A stretch of 64,000 nt of DNA from Tipula vernalis (lineage: Eukaryota; Arthropoda; Insecta; Diptera; Tipulidae), in contig OY282560.1 in NCBI GenBank assembly GCA_958295665.1, forward strand, positions 44,516,333-44,580,332, in the 5' to 3' direction. Both the position numbers and the translations under genes were made by a program. Under the pieces are notes generated by a model. It ran no database searches and was not told the DNA's origin. It was given only the letters and a program-made list of their open reading frames with translations. Numbering within the stretch: the first letter of the stretch is position 1; the number at the start of each line of letters is the position of its first letter. Below, piece by piece: positions 13,201 through 24,870 of this stretch.

Positions 13201-14034
13201 AAGTAGGAGCAGTCATAAAAATAGTTGATGGTTTTGAATGTCATTTCCATATTTGTGAAAAATATTTGATATTTATTCCAAAGGTGACAAAATATGACAA
13301 AATTAAACGTGTTTTCCATATTTCGTGAAAATAACTGCAAAAAGGTCGATTTTTAAAACTCAAATTTTTTTTGGTGTGCTGGACAAATTTTTAAACGTGC
13401 TAAGTTTGCGATCACTGATATAAATGGTCACAACGGTTGCCCATAATTCGTCTAGTCTGCTGGCTTTCATGTAACATCCAATTGTGCCAAAATACATGTA
13501 AGATGAGTAAATTAAGTCCTCCTAGGTGTATAATAACTTCAAATATGTCACTTCTATTGTATACGAACAGTGGTATCGTTTTACATAAAATTTAACTGAT
13601 GTAGAAGGTGTGATGCATTTTCATGATATGTGTCTAATCCGTGCAACGTACATACATACCTGCATACCTTGCACTGATGAAATAAACGATTTCGGTCTGC
13701 TACTGTTTACCATGAAGTGATGAATAAAAGATTCATGCATTTTGTTCCTTATGTTTATATAGTTCATTCGTAAGTATTTTCAATATCTCTGGTACAAGCT
13801 CTTCACCGCCATTTTCTATTTCATCAAATGTCTGTAAATTTGGGATTGGACGCCTTCTTTGATGATTACTGCTACTGCTATAACAATTCTCATGCGCTCT
13901 TCTTCCATTGAATTGAATTTGTTTGAGGCCCAGTTTTGAATTAGCTATTCGTTAGGTAACATGTCACCCAAAAATACAATTATTGTTCCGCAGAATTCGG
14001 TTTAAAAGGATTTAGAAGCAGACTTCTCAGATAT
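13201..14034. other. Non-coding, with a weak minus-strand coding-like patch
   Basis: No recognised gene. On the minus strand at about 13900-13745 a frame reads RRRPIPNLQTFDEIE followed by a Glu-rich helix, which looks like decayed coding sequence but matches nothing I can name. Confidence 0.35.
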
Positions 14035-15250
14035 CATTCAGCAATAAAATCTTATTTTTAGTCCCAAATATTGACGAAATTCGTCACATTTTTAATGGTG
14101 CTTCAGTCGACATTCTTTATTTCTCTGAGATCTTATTAAACCCAAAAATCCCTAGTTCAGCTTTCGCTGTTAAAGGTTTTAATATATTTAGGAAAGATAG
14201 GGCACCTCCCCTTAATTAAGTATTTATTGGTCAACGTATGGTCGTAAAATCTTATTCGATACCGCCTATAACCCTCCAAAAACTATTAAAAGGTTGTATG
14301 CCCAATTTAAAAAATCCCTTGTTTACTTGGGAGGATATATTTTGCCTTAGTTCTGCAATCAGCCAAATAGAATTTTTTAACTCATACATATATTAGTTTG
14401 ATTTTTGATCGTTGCGTTCAGTAAGTAGTACCGTCGAATTATTCTCTAACGCGTCCTCTAATTCGTTTTCGTTTTCAAATTTTTCTCTCGAGGATTTACA
14501 ATCTGTTACTTGGGAGATTAAATCGGAATCTTCTGATCTGGCTAATGTCAATTTAAAATTCGTTAAGCGAGATTTCCGTTTCGTCTCAAAATACTTGTTA
14601 CAAATCTTCAGTTTTATTCTCACGTCCTCTTCCTATCCAAATCAGTGGAAGCTAAATAAAACTAGCCCCATCACAAATATCAGTAATCCTTCAGGGCTAT
14701 CTCATTTTTGGCCAATTAGCATTTTAAGTTTTCTCTCTGAAGGTTTCGAGATAGTTGTTAAAAATCAAATTCAATCACATGTAAATAGCAATGGTTTAAT
14801 TAGTTTCTTCCAATGTGGGTTTAGAAAATTGCTTAACACTTCTACTCCGTTATTAAATGTATGTGATGATATTGGCGGAATATGAATAATAGGGAATTGA
14901 CTTCTTTAAATCTGTTAGATTTTTCTAAGGCCTTTGATTCTATTAATTACAGAATTCTTTTTTAATAAACTCATCTCAGTTTAGATTTTCGGTTTCCGCT
15001 GCCAAATTGATTTTTAACTATCTTTCTAATCGTTTTCAGGCAGTTTCTTTCGACAATCCTTTGTCGGATTTCCTTCCTGTAATTTCAGGCGGATGACGTC
15101 GAAATTTATAGAAATAGTCGTTTAGATCAGGGTCTATTGTTATGAATATTTCTCTGATAAATGAAGACTTAAGTAATATCGTTAGTTAGTCGGTCTCTAA
15201 TAGGCTCTAATAGTCAGTCGATTATAATTTATAAAAAACCTTTAGATGTC
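14035..15250 (+). pseudogene. Jockey/CR1-like LINE ORF2 relic (plus strand)
   Basis: Decayed non-LTR retrotransposon. Endonuclease text lies at about 14060-14200 (SVDILYFSE, then FNIFRKDRAPP). RT text follows at 14640-14870: SNPSGLSHFWPISILSF corresponds to the N-R/W-P-I-S-I-L motif and QCGFRKLLNTST to the Q-x-G-F-R-K motif. RT motif A reads LLDFSKAFDSINY near 14910-14950. The catalytic ADD motif (QADDVEIYRNSR) lies near 15090, with sequence deleted just before it, and SWSVSNRL-type thumb text follows near 15185. About 1.2 kb of a normal ~2.7-kb ORF2 remains, with frameshifts. Confidence 0.7.
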
Positions 15251-15479
15251 TCATCCTTTGGTATTTTTCTTTGTTGGAAACCTCTTAACTTAAAACTAAA
15301 ACAATTGGTGGGGGTCAAATTAAAATAGTAATAATAATAAAAATAGCAAAAATCAAAATAAAAACATAAGAAACAAATTAAACAAAATTAACAATAAAAT
15401 GATAATACAGTAAACAGAAATACCAAAAAAAATTAAAAAAAATAATTAATTAAAATAGATATAACAAAAGTAAAAAATG
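15251..15479. repeat. A-rich low-complexity stretch
   Basis: Between the two LINE relics lies a strongly A-rich run on the plus strand, with many AAT/AAAT units and almost no C or G. It could be a tail of the plus-strand LINE relic that ends just before it; this is not certain. Confidence 0.5.
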
Positions 15480-15996
15480 AAAAATAAAAATTATTTGATT
15501 TGTTTTACAACCTCAAAAAGAAGTTTTAAATTCTTTCTTTCAAATAACGAACCTTTCACCAGCTTCAAAAATGAACTAGTGGAGATCAGTAATCGGATAT
15601 GTAATGGCAGGCAATTAAAGAAGTACGGACCAATGACAAGGAAATATCGGGCTAACAATATAATTTATTTATTAAAAAAAGTAATGGACCCAAGACAGAA
15701 CCCTGAGGAACACCACAATTCAATGTAAAAGGAACACTAAAGGAACTTTGAATTTTAACCTTGTAATACCTATTAATCAGATAAGAAGCAAACCATTTTT
15801 GTGAAATACTCCTAAAACCGATAGAATCTAGCTTATTGAGAAGCAAGTTATGATCATGTTTAGCAAGGTATTTATCTATTCGTGATTTCATGGCTTTTTC
15901 AATTATTTTTAAGATAATACCTTTAGCAAATGTAAATGGTGTCACACAATCAAGATCGCTTTCCAATAATGACACACCCAAGCAGGTTTTAAACAT
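15480..15996 (-). pseudogene. Jockey/CR1-like LINE RT relic (minus strand)
   Basis: Minus-strand RT remnant. The piece 15996-15652 reads AKGIILKIIEKAMKSRIDKY (RT palm start), jumps without the usual middle segment to HNLLLNKLDSIGFRS, and then reaches CGVPQGSVLGPLLF. Family members have about 50 more residues at the jump, so an internal deletion is likely. After another loss, text of the ORF2 C-terminus (RYFLVIGPYFFNCLPL) appears at about 15650-15600. The catalytic ADD motif is not present. It follows an ORF1-like relic in the same orientation. Confidence 0.65.
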
Positions 15997-16016
15997 ACTT
16001 AAAACGGTGGTTGAGG

Positions 16017-16391
16017 CTAGGCTATGTTCCCTTTATTATACGAAAGGTCAACAAAATCGACGCAATTATCATAAAGCGATTGTTCCACAGCAGTCAATCT
16101 GATTTTTAAATCCATATTTTCCTTGCGAAGAAATTTGTTCTCTTCGATCAATTGATCGATTTTCTTAGAAAGTGATTCATGGTGCTCTGAAATATTAAGA
16201 TTAACTTTATTAAATTCCACTTTAATTTCATTTTTCACGGCAATTGGCTCATTGAAAATATCGTATGAGCACTCAGGTGTATCATGTAGAGAAACACGTT
16301 GCAACGGCAAAATATTTGATATAGATGAATGCGTTAGCCGGCCGCAATCAGATAATGAACTAGCCGACACAGCATTAGCATTAGCAAACAT
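16017..16391 (-). pseudogene. Coiled-coil ORF1-like relic of a LINE
   Basis: A frame of 124 residues starting at 16391. The N-terminal half is Ser-rich. The C-terminal half is a clear coiled coil, with heptad-like Leu/Ile spacing in HESLSKKIDQLIEENKFLRK and a continuation to RLTAVEQSL. Many Jockey/CR1-type LINEs encode an ORF1 with such a coiled coil before an RNA-binding domain, and the RT relic lies just downstream in the same orientation. The RNA-binding part is missing. A host coiled-coil fragment is the alternative. Confidence 0.45.
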
Positions 16392-17026
16392 TATTTAACG
16401 GAGCAGTGTGCTCAATACCGTTAAGATTCACACTAACGGACTGAATACATCCAGAACATTTCCAGTTAATCTTAACGTCATCCGCATTGAGGTCAGTGAA
16501 CTTAGGATGAAAATTTTTACCACAAATTCAGTAATGTATACAGATAACAATAAAATATTTATTATAAATTAAATCATCTTATGTAAATTATATTTCGATT
16601 AAAATGTCTAGGTAAATTATTAATAATAATTTTAATTTTTATTTTACTTAAAAATCGTTGTTGACCCCACGACAGACAACGATCGAATCTGCCTATTATT
16701 GTCATGACAAAATCAAAAGAGCAAGTGACGAGAGAGAAAATAGTTTTTCAAAATATTATTTGGTTTTTTTCTTTTACACTGAGTAAAACAGCAGAAAGAA
16801 TGATACCGCAGAGCGAAACGCATAGTAAAATGCATGAATGACGTGAATGATGACGAATGTTTCGGTACATTTGTCAATTTACAGTTTGATTAAAGTGCGT
16901 CAGTATAAAAGTCATATCAGTTTTGTTCCCGGTGAATTTTTCACAGAAAGGTGTAGCTATACAAATTCACAAAAAATTTAAATACAAATATAGTTTATGC
17001 CGATTTTATTTAAATGTTCTCAAGGC
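16392..17026. other. Non-coding interval
   Basis: No gene supported. A TATA-like GTATAAAAG occurs at about 16902-16910, but no gene follows it; the next coding-like sequence is mobile-element gag at 17.9 kb. Confidence 0.5.
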
Positions 17027-17634
17027 CAGTGGCGTAACTAGGTACCCGCAGAACCCGTAGCCGCAGGGGCCCACGGTTGTTGGGGCCACGAAATTTCCTT
17101 TACTAGTTCAAATTTAAGATTAGATAGCTCAGAATAAGCTTAAAGTTTAAATTTGCAAAACGGTATATTTCTTGGAAATTTTTAAGAAAGGCGGTTGTCT
17201 AATTATTAGAAAAAGAAGAAATCGTTCCTGTTGCTATTAAATATTTTCTTAAGACAGGCACAGCTATTTGCATGCCTATTATACCTTCTGCGTAACTCCA
17301 AGTCTACCCCTTTTGCATTTATCAAAATCCAATCTTTCCCAAATCAAATTGAGCCTTTACCCAAACAAATTCAACCTTTCACTAATCAAGTTTTGATAAG
17401 AAAAGGTTGAATTTGACATCCCAACAGATAAAAATTCGTTTGCAATAGGTTAAATTTGATTTGAAGAAGGGAGCTTATAGTTATCTCCTCGTATGTTCAT
17501 AAAAATCAAGAAAAAACTAGAAAAATACATAACCGATATTTCTTAGTAAAATGATTTGATTTGAAAAGCTTCGATAAGTGAAAGCTCTTAAAACTAAAAG
17601 TTCTTGACATTTCGTGCGAATACAAGATTTATTT

Positions 17635-17860
17635 TCTAGAATAAAATTGTATTGTTAGAGAGGCGAACTCGTTTCGAAATAGAATAAACTTCTTCTGAAC
17701 GAAGTAGAAAAGGAAAATGTCAAAAAATGGGAAAGGGAAGAGATTCATTCTATCTTGTGAAGAGAACGAGAAAAACACATGCAATTAAAGTGAAGTGTAA
17801 ATCTAATAAATTAATAAAATAAAAATCGTTAAAGATTATTGAAATCTGATTGTTTTAAAA
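17635..17860 (+). repeat. 5' LTR of gypsy element 1
   Basis: About 226 bp matching 24644-24870 with roughly a dozen differences and one or two indels. It starts TCTAGAATAAAATTG, while the other LTR starts TGTAGAATAAAATTG, so the canonical TG start has mutated here. No convincing tRNA primer-binding site could be assigned downstream. Confidence 0.9.
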
Positions 17861-17883
17861 CGTGTATCGAGAAAATTAAAATT

Positions 17884-18638
17884 ATGACGCTCCCAACTCG
17901 TGGCGAAATGGTATTGGCGTTGAGTGGTGTGGGCATCCAGGTTGAAAAAATAACGAGTCTTGCGAATATAAGAACGTTGTATGACAATAATTGCGGTAAT
18001 GAAAATACCGAGTTAGTGGATAACCCAAAAAAATCCAATTCAGAAACCACGTTAAAAGCTACGATAACTTCAGCATATTCAGATTCATCAGCTGCAGATT
18101 CAACGACTTATGTACCGGATGTAACTTATGCGCCACAGTTAATTGTACTTCCAAATTCTGTAAACCAAATTACGCCAACTTCAGCAGTTTTAACCAGTGT
18201 AAGTGTCGGTAACAAAGTGCCATCGAGCTCTACAACAATACCAATTACAACTGTGGTTCACCCTCCGATTGACAATGCTGCTTCTGCGTTAGCAACTACC
18301 GTTTGTGTTGATCAGCTGGATTTCAATTTAAGTTAAATTATTAAACTGGAAATCCGTGAACGACTATTGAAATTACGAGCAAAAGTAGTTTCACTATTAG
18401 CAACCTCAGCAGTACGATTAAAAAGAAAGTGAAGATTTCTGATGTGGATAGTTTGATTTCAACGTTTAGTGGTGCAGACGATTATGTGGTTTCAAAGTGG
18501 ATGATTGATTTTGAAGATGTGATGACCTCAATTTGTGCAGATGACAATGATCGGTATCGTATGGCTCGTCCCTTGGTTAAGGGCACAGCTGAGCTCTTTT
18601 TACGTACACGGTACTATTTGAGTTACTACCTGGAATGA
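17884..18638 (+). pseudogene. gag relic of gypsy element 1
   Basis: A first frame (17884-18336) starts MTLPTRGEMVLALSG and is Ser/Thr-rich. A second frame (18429-18638) contains STFSGADDYVVSKWMIDFED, the conserved start of the gypsy capsid region, in which such proteins have F-S-G-D-D then a K-W motif. An in-frame stop at 18334-18336 separates them and the capsid part stops early at 18638. No CCHC knuckle is visible before the protease. An in-frame ATG also occurs inside the LTR (17839), but the one just after it fits better. Confidence 0.7.
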
Positions 18639-18769
18639 ATGACGTGAAGCTTTACTCAAGCACCAGGATCCTGTTTTACGTGTGGCTCCAGTTCCAGTTT
18701 ATTCCCGGAGAGTATAATGAGGTTGAGGATCTGTCTCAGACCATGAGCAGTATGCCACAGGTAAGTGTT

Positions 18770-19090
18770 GCATTTGGTAAAATTCTTAAGCAGTGTACGC
18801 AATTTAATTTAATTAATTCTCTCTTGGATACCAGTAGTCCGACCAGTTTTCTTCGTATAGGAGTTTGCTTCCTAATAATGTATCTATTGGCCCCTTAGTT
18901 AAATCCGCCTTCATTAGTATTGGTAATCAACCTATATATGCATGTAAATGGTAAGGTTCAGTGTTATTTGCGTATCTGTCAACAGATTAAATTAGTTTTT
19001 GTTTTCATTGTTCCAGATCGCATACTTCCCGTTGATTTGCTAGTGGGCCGAGATATACTACATATTTTTAATATTGGATTATGTTTTATG
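18770..19090 (+). pseudogene. Retroviral-type aspartic protease relic, gypsy element 1
   Basis: The active-site region reads INSLLDTSSPTSF near 18820-18855, where the family has D-T/S-G-S; here the Gly is Ser. The C-terminal strand VDLLVGRDIL near 19035-19065 corresponds to the conserved I-L-G-R/x-D segment. A frame change lies between the two motifs. The protease would cut the Gag-Pol polyprotein. Short and broken. Confidence 0.6.
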
Positions 19091-19403
19091 AGAATAAATA
19101 AAGTGAATTCGTTATCATTAAATCAAGGTGTTAATAAATTGGCATACGATACAGTAAATGTATCTCCCTCTGTTTCTGATTGTGATCGTGATGATCATGT
19201 CCTGAATACCCATTTGGCTACGGTATTTCGATCTGAGTCGTTAAATGGTGAATTGTCCATTGATAATCCTAGTGCAGATTTGCTTAAGGTTTTCCTCCTG
19301 TTCTAATCTTAATTCCTTCTGTTTCGATTTCCGTTTACTCGCCGCTTCTGTGAATAGTGTTCCTAGTGTTCAGTATGATATAGATCCATAATTAGGACTT
19401 AAT

Positions 19404-20882
19404 ATGATTAGATGTGTTGAGGAATGTATTAATACTAAATATTTGGGTGTTGATTCTTCAGAAATTAATGTACTAGATTATGAGATGTGTATCCGTCTGG
19501 AAAATGATGTACCATTTTATACCCATCCGCGACGCCTTACAGTTAAGGAAAAACAAGACGTAAGAATAATTATCCGTGATTTATTTACTCCTTATGCATC
19601 ACCCATTGCATTAGTTAAGAAGAAAAATGGTGAGACACGTATGTGCGTGGATTATCGTACCAAATAAGATCACTGTCCGAGACAACTATCCTCTGCCTCT
19701 TATGGATGATTGCTTGGAGTATTTGAGTAATAAGAAAGTGTTCAGTCTATTGGATTTGAACAGTGGATTTCATCAGGTTAGAGTTTCTGAGGAATCAATT
19801 AAGTACACTTCATTTGTGACACCTGAGGGACAGTTTGAATATCTGCGTATGCCTTTCGGCCTTAAGAATGCTCCTTCTGTCTTTAAGCGATTTATTAATA
19901 AAATACTTAACGAGTTTATTGACAGTGGGAGAATAGTTGTTTATCTTGAAGATATTTTGATAGCTAGTAAATCTATTGATGATCATTTGAAATTGTTAGG
20001 ACAGGTGTTAAGATGTATTGCTGTACATGGATTGGAGTTGCAATTAAGCAAGTGTAAATTTGCTTATAGTACTATTGAGTATTTGGGATTTGTTGTGTCT
20101 GCTAGTGGAATCAGTCCGGGTACTAATAAACTGAATGCAGTTCGTCAGCACCCAGTGCCTACCAATGTTCGTGAGTTATATTCATTTATTGGATTATGTT
20201 CTTTCTTCCGCCGATTCATTGCTGGATTCGCTCGTATTGCTGCCCCAATGTATCGCCTCCTTCAGAAAGATGCTGTATTTAACTTCAGTGATGAGTGTCT
20301 TCAGGCGTTTGAAAATCTTAAGCAATCTCTTACTTCCGCTCCGGTATTGGCTGTGTATGACTCAACACGGGAAACTGAGTTGCACACAGATGCTAGTAAG
20401 ATTGGTTTTGGTGCTGCTCTCATGCAGAAACAGGATGATTCGAAATTTCATCCAGTGGCCTATTTCTCTAAGACTATTGGTAAACATGAAGTTAATTATC
20501 ATAGTTACGAATAGGAGATTTAGAGTTTATCTTGAAGGAATTCCATTTACTAATGTAACTGATTGTAATTCATTGGTGCTTACGTTTAATAAAAGAGATG
20601 TTAACCCGAGGATTGCTAGATGGGTATGGGAATTTGAAAAATATAATTATAAAATTAAACATCGACATGGTACCCAAATGGGTCAAGTGGATGCCCTCAA
20701 TTGAAGCCCTATAGTTGCTTTTGTTGATACTTTCGATATTGATTTTCAGTTACGACTTACGCAAAACCGTGACCCAGTGATTGTGAAACTCAAAGAATTG
20801 TTAGAGACTAGTGAATCTTCTGTTTACAAAATGCATGACGGTATTGTTTATAAAAAAAATAAAAACGATCGATCGTTATTTT
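19404..20882 (+). pseudogene. Reverse transcriptase-RNase H of gypsy element 1
   Basis: The RT start lies at 19404-19667 (ASPIALVKKKNGETRMCVDY). After a one-base shift the main RT frame runs 19627-20514: [26 protein letters not shown], then the active-site box as VVYLEDILIA. RNase H starts ELHTDASKIGFGAAL near 20380 and stops at HSYE (20512). Its end continues in another frame at about 20514-20704 (TDCNSL, HGTQMGQVDALN), with about 20 residues lost at the break. The active-site box is YLED instead of YxDD, so the first catalytic Asp of the pair is Glu. The linker to integrase ends at the Foldback insertion. Confidence 0.85.
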
Positions 20883-20885
20883 ATG

Positions 20886-23558
20886 GCTGGCAATAAAGCG
20901 GCACACAAATAATTAATATTTGAGATACAAAAAATTAATAAAGTGGCACAAGTTTATGAGCAACAAAAAAAAAATTTCTTGGCATCATAAAATTAATTTT
21001 TTGGAACAAAATATAATAATTTGGCAATATTTATTATTTTTTGGCATTATTTGAAGGGAACACAAAAAATTATTTTTGGGCATCGAAATAAAGGTTTTGA
21101 GAGTCAACCATTAGAAACAAAAACAATAAATAGGTATCAAATAAAATATTTGGCTGATTACAAATGTCTATACAAAAAATGTTCTTTAAGGAACCAAATA
21201 AAATAAAGCGGGGACAAAAATTATCATCAAAATTAATTTATTGCCAACAAATTAATATAGGGCAAATTTATGGGCATACAATTTTTTTTTTTTTTTTTTG
21301 TAAAGAAAATTTTACGAGGTTTTCGAAAAAATTAAGTAATACAACTTCGTTTTGCGTTATATAAAATTGGTTATTTTAAATTTTCGAATCTCTTTCTTCA
21401 TTTTGTTACTGAAATGAAACTTTTCTAAATGTGCTATGACATTTTAGGTTTGCTTTATTTGTTAGACTGGAGTAATTCCTACTTTCATTTTCTTTTTACA
21501 GTGAAAATATCATTTTTTGTTCGGCGCAAATGATTAGCATCCAATTAATATTATTCTTTCAAGTTGATTACATTAAACATATATTTAAAAGTCTTTAGCT
21601 GTGAATTTGTCATACTTGTAGTCTTACTTTGGGAATTTTTCAACAACAATGCCGTGTATTTTCATTCCGTAATGAATAGTTTCAAACCAACTTTTTTTTG
21701 GTATATAATTATTCTAGAAATAATTTTGAATTTTTTTTTTGTTTTTTTATTTAATTTTTAATGTCAACTGATAAAAGTAAAAGAAATTTTTTTTGGTTTT
21801 TATTTTGCGCGTAATTTGCATTTTTATTTTTATACCAATAACTGTTCAAGTGACCAAAGTAAGGCGGCATTTGATTCTTGAGTTTAGTTGTTATTATTAC
21901 CCTTTGAACAAAGCGGCTCGTTTACAATATAAAATTATGTTTGTTCATTGTAGTTTATTTGCGATTTTCATCAACAAAGGGTATTGCCAAATAGGTAGGC
22001 GCATGCCAAAAGACTTCAGGTTTCCCTACACGCATTCTACACTTTGGCCCTTTTCCAATTACTTACTTGTTTGGTGGAATCTAACATATTCAATGTAATT
22101 TCTTATGTGTTAAGTTAGGTTCCACCAAATAAGTAAATAATTGGAAAAAAGCCTTAGGCCCTTCCCGAAAGTTATACTTATTTGTGAAACCTAACTTATT
22201 ACATAGGAAATTACATTGAACAAGTTAGGTTCCACAAATAAGTATAGCTTTCGGAAGGGGACTAAAGTACTTTTCATACCAGGCACCTCGGCTTTGAGCT
22301 TCGTGAATAACATTTTTTTATTTCGTCAGATTTTCTTTTAATCAACATTTACCTATTAAAATTATCAAAAATTTAAATGTTTTTATAAAAATTGCTTATA
22401 CTTTTGCTTAACATACGACTATCTACGTATATTTAAATTTGCTGCTCGCTGCCGCTACTCGGTGTGTTTTACGCTTTAGCTTGAAGATATCTCATTCGTT
22501 CTTAAATAGACAGATAAGTTTAATGATCGAAAATTGGCATGAAATTATTCAGGATGTATTTCCGAAAACGGATAAGATATAACATTAAGGCTGTTTTCCA
22601 AACGTGACTTATTTGATATTAATTGACTTATTTGCCGCTATTTTAAATAAGTAAATAAAGTCATTCCAATCGATTTAGCTTATACCCCAAACAGATTAAT
22701 GGCGCTCTACGCCTGACTTCGCTTCTCTTCATCTTTATTTTTTTTTCAACCAAATAAGTGGCTTTCACACGCATCTCAATCCAATTCCGAACCTAATCCG
22801 AAAAATGGTCGTGTGAAATGTGCAAATCTAATGCCGAAGTGGATTATCAAATACACTTTATAATTTGGTATTATGTAATCCACTGCGGTACTGAATTACC
22901 GTGTGAAAAGAATGACAGATATTAATCTAAAAACTGATTAGATGTTTTTAGAATTTTAATTAATATCTTAATTAATATTTTTTTAGTTGAATTTGATACG
23001 TTTATCGAAAATTATTTATTTTTGTTTAATTAAATTCATATTTTAAAAATGTGTAATTTATTTTTAACAAATACATTTTTGACAACCAATTTGTAACATT
23101 CGAAATGAAACTAGTTGCGCTTCAGTCGGAAAGAGCCTAAGCCCATTAGAATAAAAAATACAGAAAATTAAATTTTGTGTTTTTTTATTGTTCGCAAAAT
23201 TTTTTGTTTGATGCTGAAATATATTTTTTTGTATAACCTTAATAATTTAACCACATATTATATTTGCTGCTAATTTCTAATTTTTGATGCTACTCTTTGT
23301 CGCTAAACTATTTTTTTTGACGCTGAAAATTATTTGTTTGTATGTTCATTGTTTTGTTCCAAAATATTATATTTGTTGCCAATTTATTAATTTTGATGCC
23401 AATGTTTGTCGTCACAGTATTTAATTATGTCCTTCAAAAATATTAGTTTGTTTTTTCATATATTGTTCCAAAATATTATTTGTGATGCCAATTTATTATT
23501 TTTGATGCTAATGTTTGTCGCCAAAATTTTTTTCTTGTATGCCCGTTTAAATTGTCCC
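20886..23558. mobile_element. Foldback-like transposon inserted in gypsy pol
   Basis: The gypsy pol gene stops at a TTATTTTATG (20876-20885) and resumes at an identical TTATTTTATG (23559-23568), a 10-bp target duplication; Foldback elements make 9-10-bp ones. Both arms (about 20886-21290 and 23150-23558) consist of degenerate short tandem units built on TTGGCATCAAAAATAATAA-type text, and the right arm is the reverse complement of the left. The middle (about 21300-23150) has hairpins but no recognisable transposase. Length 2673 bp. Terminal inverted repeats built of subrepeats plus 9-10-bp duplication is the Foldback structure; direct homology to a named family was not tested. Confidence 0.75.
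22053..22260. repeat. Two adjacent hairpins inside the Foldback-like element
   Basis: Hairpin 1 pairs 22053-22087 with 22112-22146; the arms contain ACTTACTTGTTTGGTGGAA and its complement. Hairpin 2 pairs about 22160-22199 with 22222-22260, with arms starting CCCTTCCCGAAAG. The two hairpins also resemble each other (both hold AGGTTCCAC next to AAATAAGTA), so one probably arose from the other. Confidence 0.8.
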
Positions 23559-23559
23559 T

Positions 23560-24643
23560 TATTTTATGTTCCACGAGAAATGGAACAGCAACTTATAAGT
23601 CAAGTGCATGAAAGAATTGGTCATTATAGAAGTGCAAAATGCTATGAGAAAATAAGAGAGCATTATTGGTTTGCAAATACGAAGGATAAGATTGATAGCT
23701 TTGTCAAAAATTGTATTAAGTGTATTATGCATTCTGCACCTTCCACCTAAGAAACTTATACCGTTTGATACAATTCATCTTGATCATTTTGGTCCTTTAC
23801 CTTCAGTTGCTTCTGGTTATTATTGACTCGTTTACAAAATATGTTCGATTGTATCCAGTTAATTCTACGAGTACTAAAGAAGTATGTTGTTCGCTTGTAG
23901 GCCTGTTCGTATAATTACCGACAGAGGTACGTGTTTTACGTCTTCCGAATTTGCCACTTATGTGGAGAAACATAATATTCAGCATGTTAAGGTGGCAGTA
24001 GCATCTCCTCAGGCTAATGGGCAGGTGGAACGTGTCAATCGTGTCCTTAAGAACATGTTAGGAAAATTAACTGAACCATTGCAACATTCCGATTGGACTA
24101 AGAAACTTAAGCATGTTGAATACGCATTGAATAATACAGTGCAACGTTCCGTGGGGACTACGCCCAGTCGATTATTGTTTGGTGTGGATCAGAAAGGTCC
24201 AGAAATTGATTATCTTAGGGAATATTTATCTGATAAAAAATTCAATATTGTCAATCGTGATCTTGGGGCTATTAGGGATATTGCTTCTACAAGTATAAAT
24301 AAAAGTCAGGAGTATAACCAGAAATGGTTTGATGAACATTGTAAGCATGCACAGAGTTACGAACCAGGCGATTTTGTAGTAATTCGTCATGTGGATACCA
24401 CTCCTGGTGCTAATAAGAAATTACCTAATAATCGTTATGTAATAAGGGATATTGAAGATGGTCAGATTACACAGTTGCCTTACGATGGGATAGTGGAAGC
24501 CAGACATATGAAATTGTGGAGAGATGGCGTCACTGCTTCTGTACCAAATGGAATATTTTCCGAAACTTTGAATAAGTGTATAAATAATATTTTATTAATA
24601 ATTCAGCCGATAGAAGCATCGGCTAATGTCAGATTGGTCGAGT
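23560..24643 (+). pseudogene. Integrase of gypsy element 1
   Basis: Starts with LFYVPREMEQQLI right after the Foldback element. The zinc-binding HHCC domain is visible: the His pair in VHERIGHYRSAKC and the Cys pair in VKNCIKC (23600-23725). The core domain has the first Asp in DTIHLDHFGPLPSV (near 23770), the second in RIITDRGTCF (near 23910), and the Glu in SPQANGQVERVNR (near 24010), so the D,D-35-E triad is present. The C-terminal part to 24648 is one open frame of about 250 residues. Frame changes at about 23750 and 23860-23890 break the N-terminal half. Integrase would insert the cDNA into the host chromosome. Confidence 0.85.
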
Positions 24644-24870
24644 TGTAGAATAAAATTGTATTTTTAGAGAGTTGAATTCGTTTCGAAATAGAATGAACCT
24701 CTTCTGAACGAAGTAGAAAAGGAAAATGTCAAAAAATGGGAAAGGGAAGAGATTCATTCTATCGTGTGGAAGAGAACGAGAAAAACACATGTAATTAAAG
24801 TGAAGTGTAAATCTAATAAATTAACAAAATAAAAATCGTTAAAGATTATTGAAATCTGATTGTTTTAAAA
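24644..24870 (+). repeat. 3' LTR of gypsy element 1
   Basis: Starts TGTAGAATAAAATTG and ends at GATTGTTTTAAAA. It differs from the 5' LTR at scattered positions (for example one extra G near 24768), which indicates independent decay since insertion. No clear polypurine tract precedes it. Confidence 0.9.

Larger units (their letters stand above)
17635..24870 (+). mobile_element. Ty3/gypsy LTR retrotransposon 1
   Basis: Two near-identical LTRs of about 226 bp bound the gag, protease, RT, RNase H and integrase genes in the standard Ty3/gypsy order, all on the plus strand. ATTTATTT precedes the 5' LTR (17627-17634) and follows the 3' LTR (24870-24877), a candidate target duplication. The site is low complexity and gypsy duplications are usually 4-6 bp, so its true length is unclear. 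A 2.67-kb Foldback-like element splits pol between RNase H and integrase. The coding frames carry stops and shifts, so the element is not autonomous now. Confidence 0.9.

Noticed and set aside
14393..14623. Minus-strand 76-residue frame with charged residues
   Set aside because: Opposite-strand shadow of the plus-strand LINE relic, which carries recognisable RT motifs.
16902..16910. TATA-like GTATAAAAG as a host promoter
   Set aside because: No initiator and no gene follows within 900 bp except LTR-element sequence.
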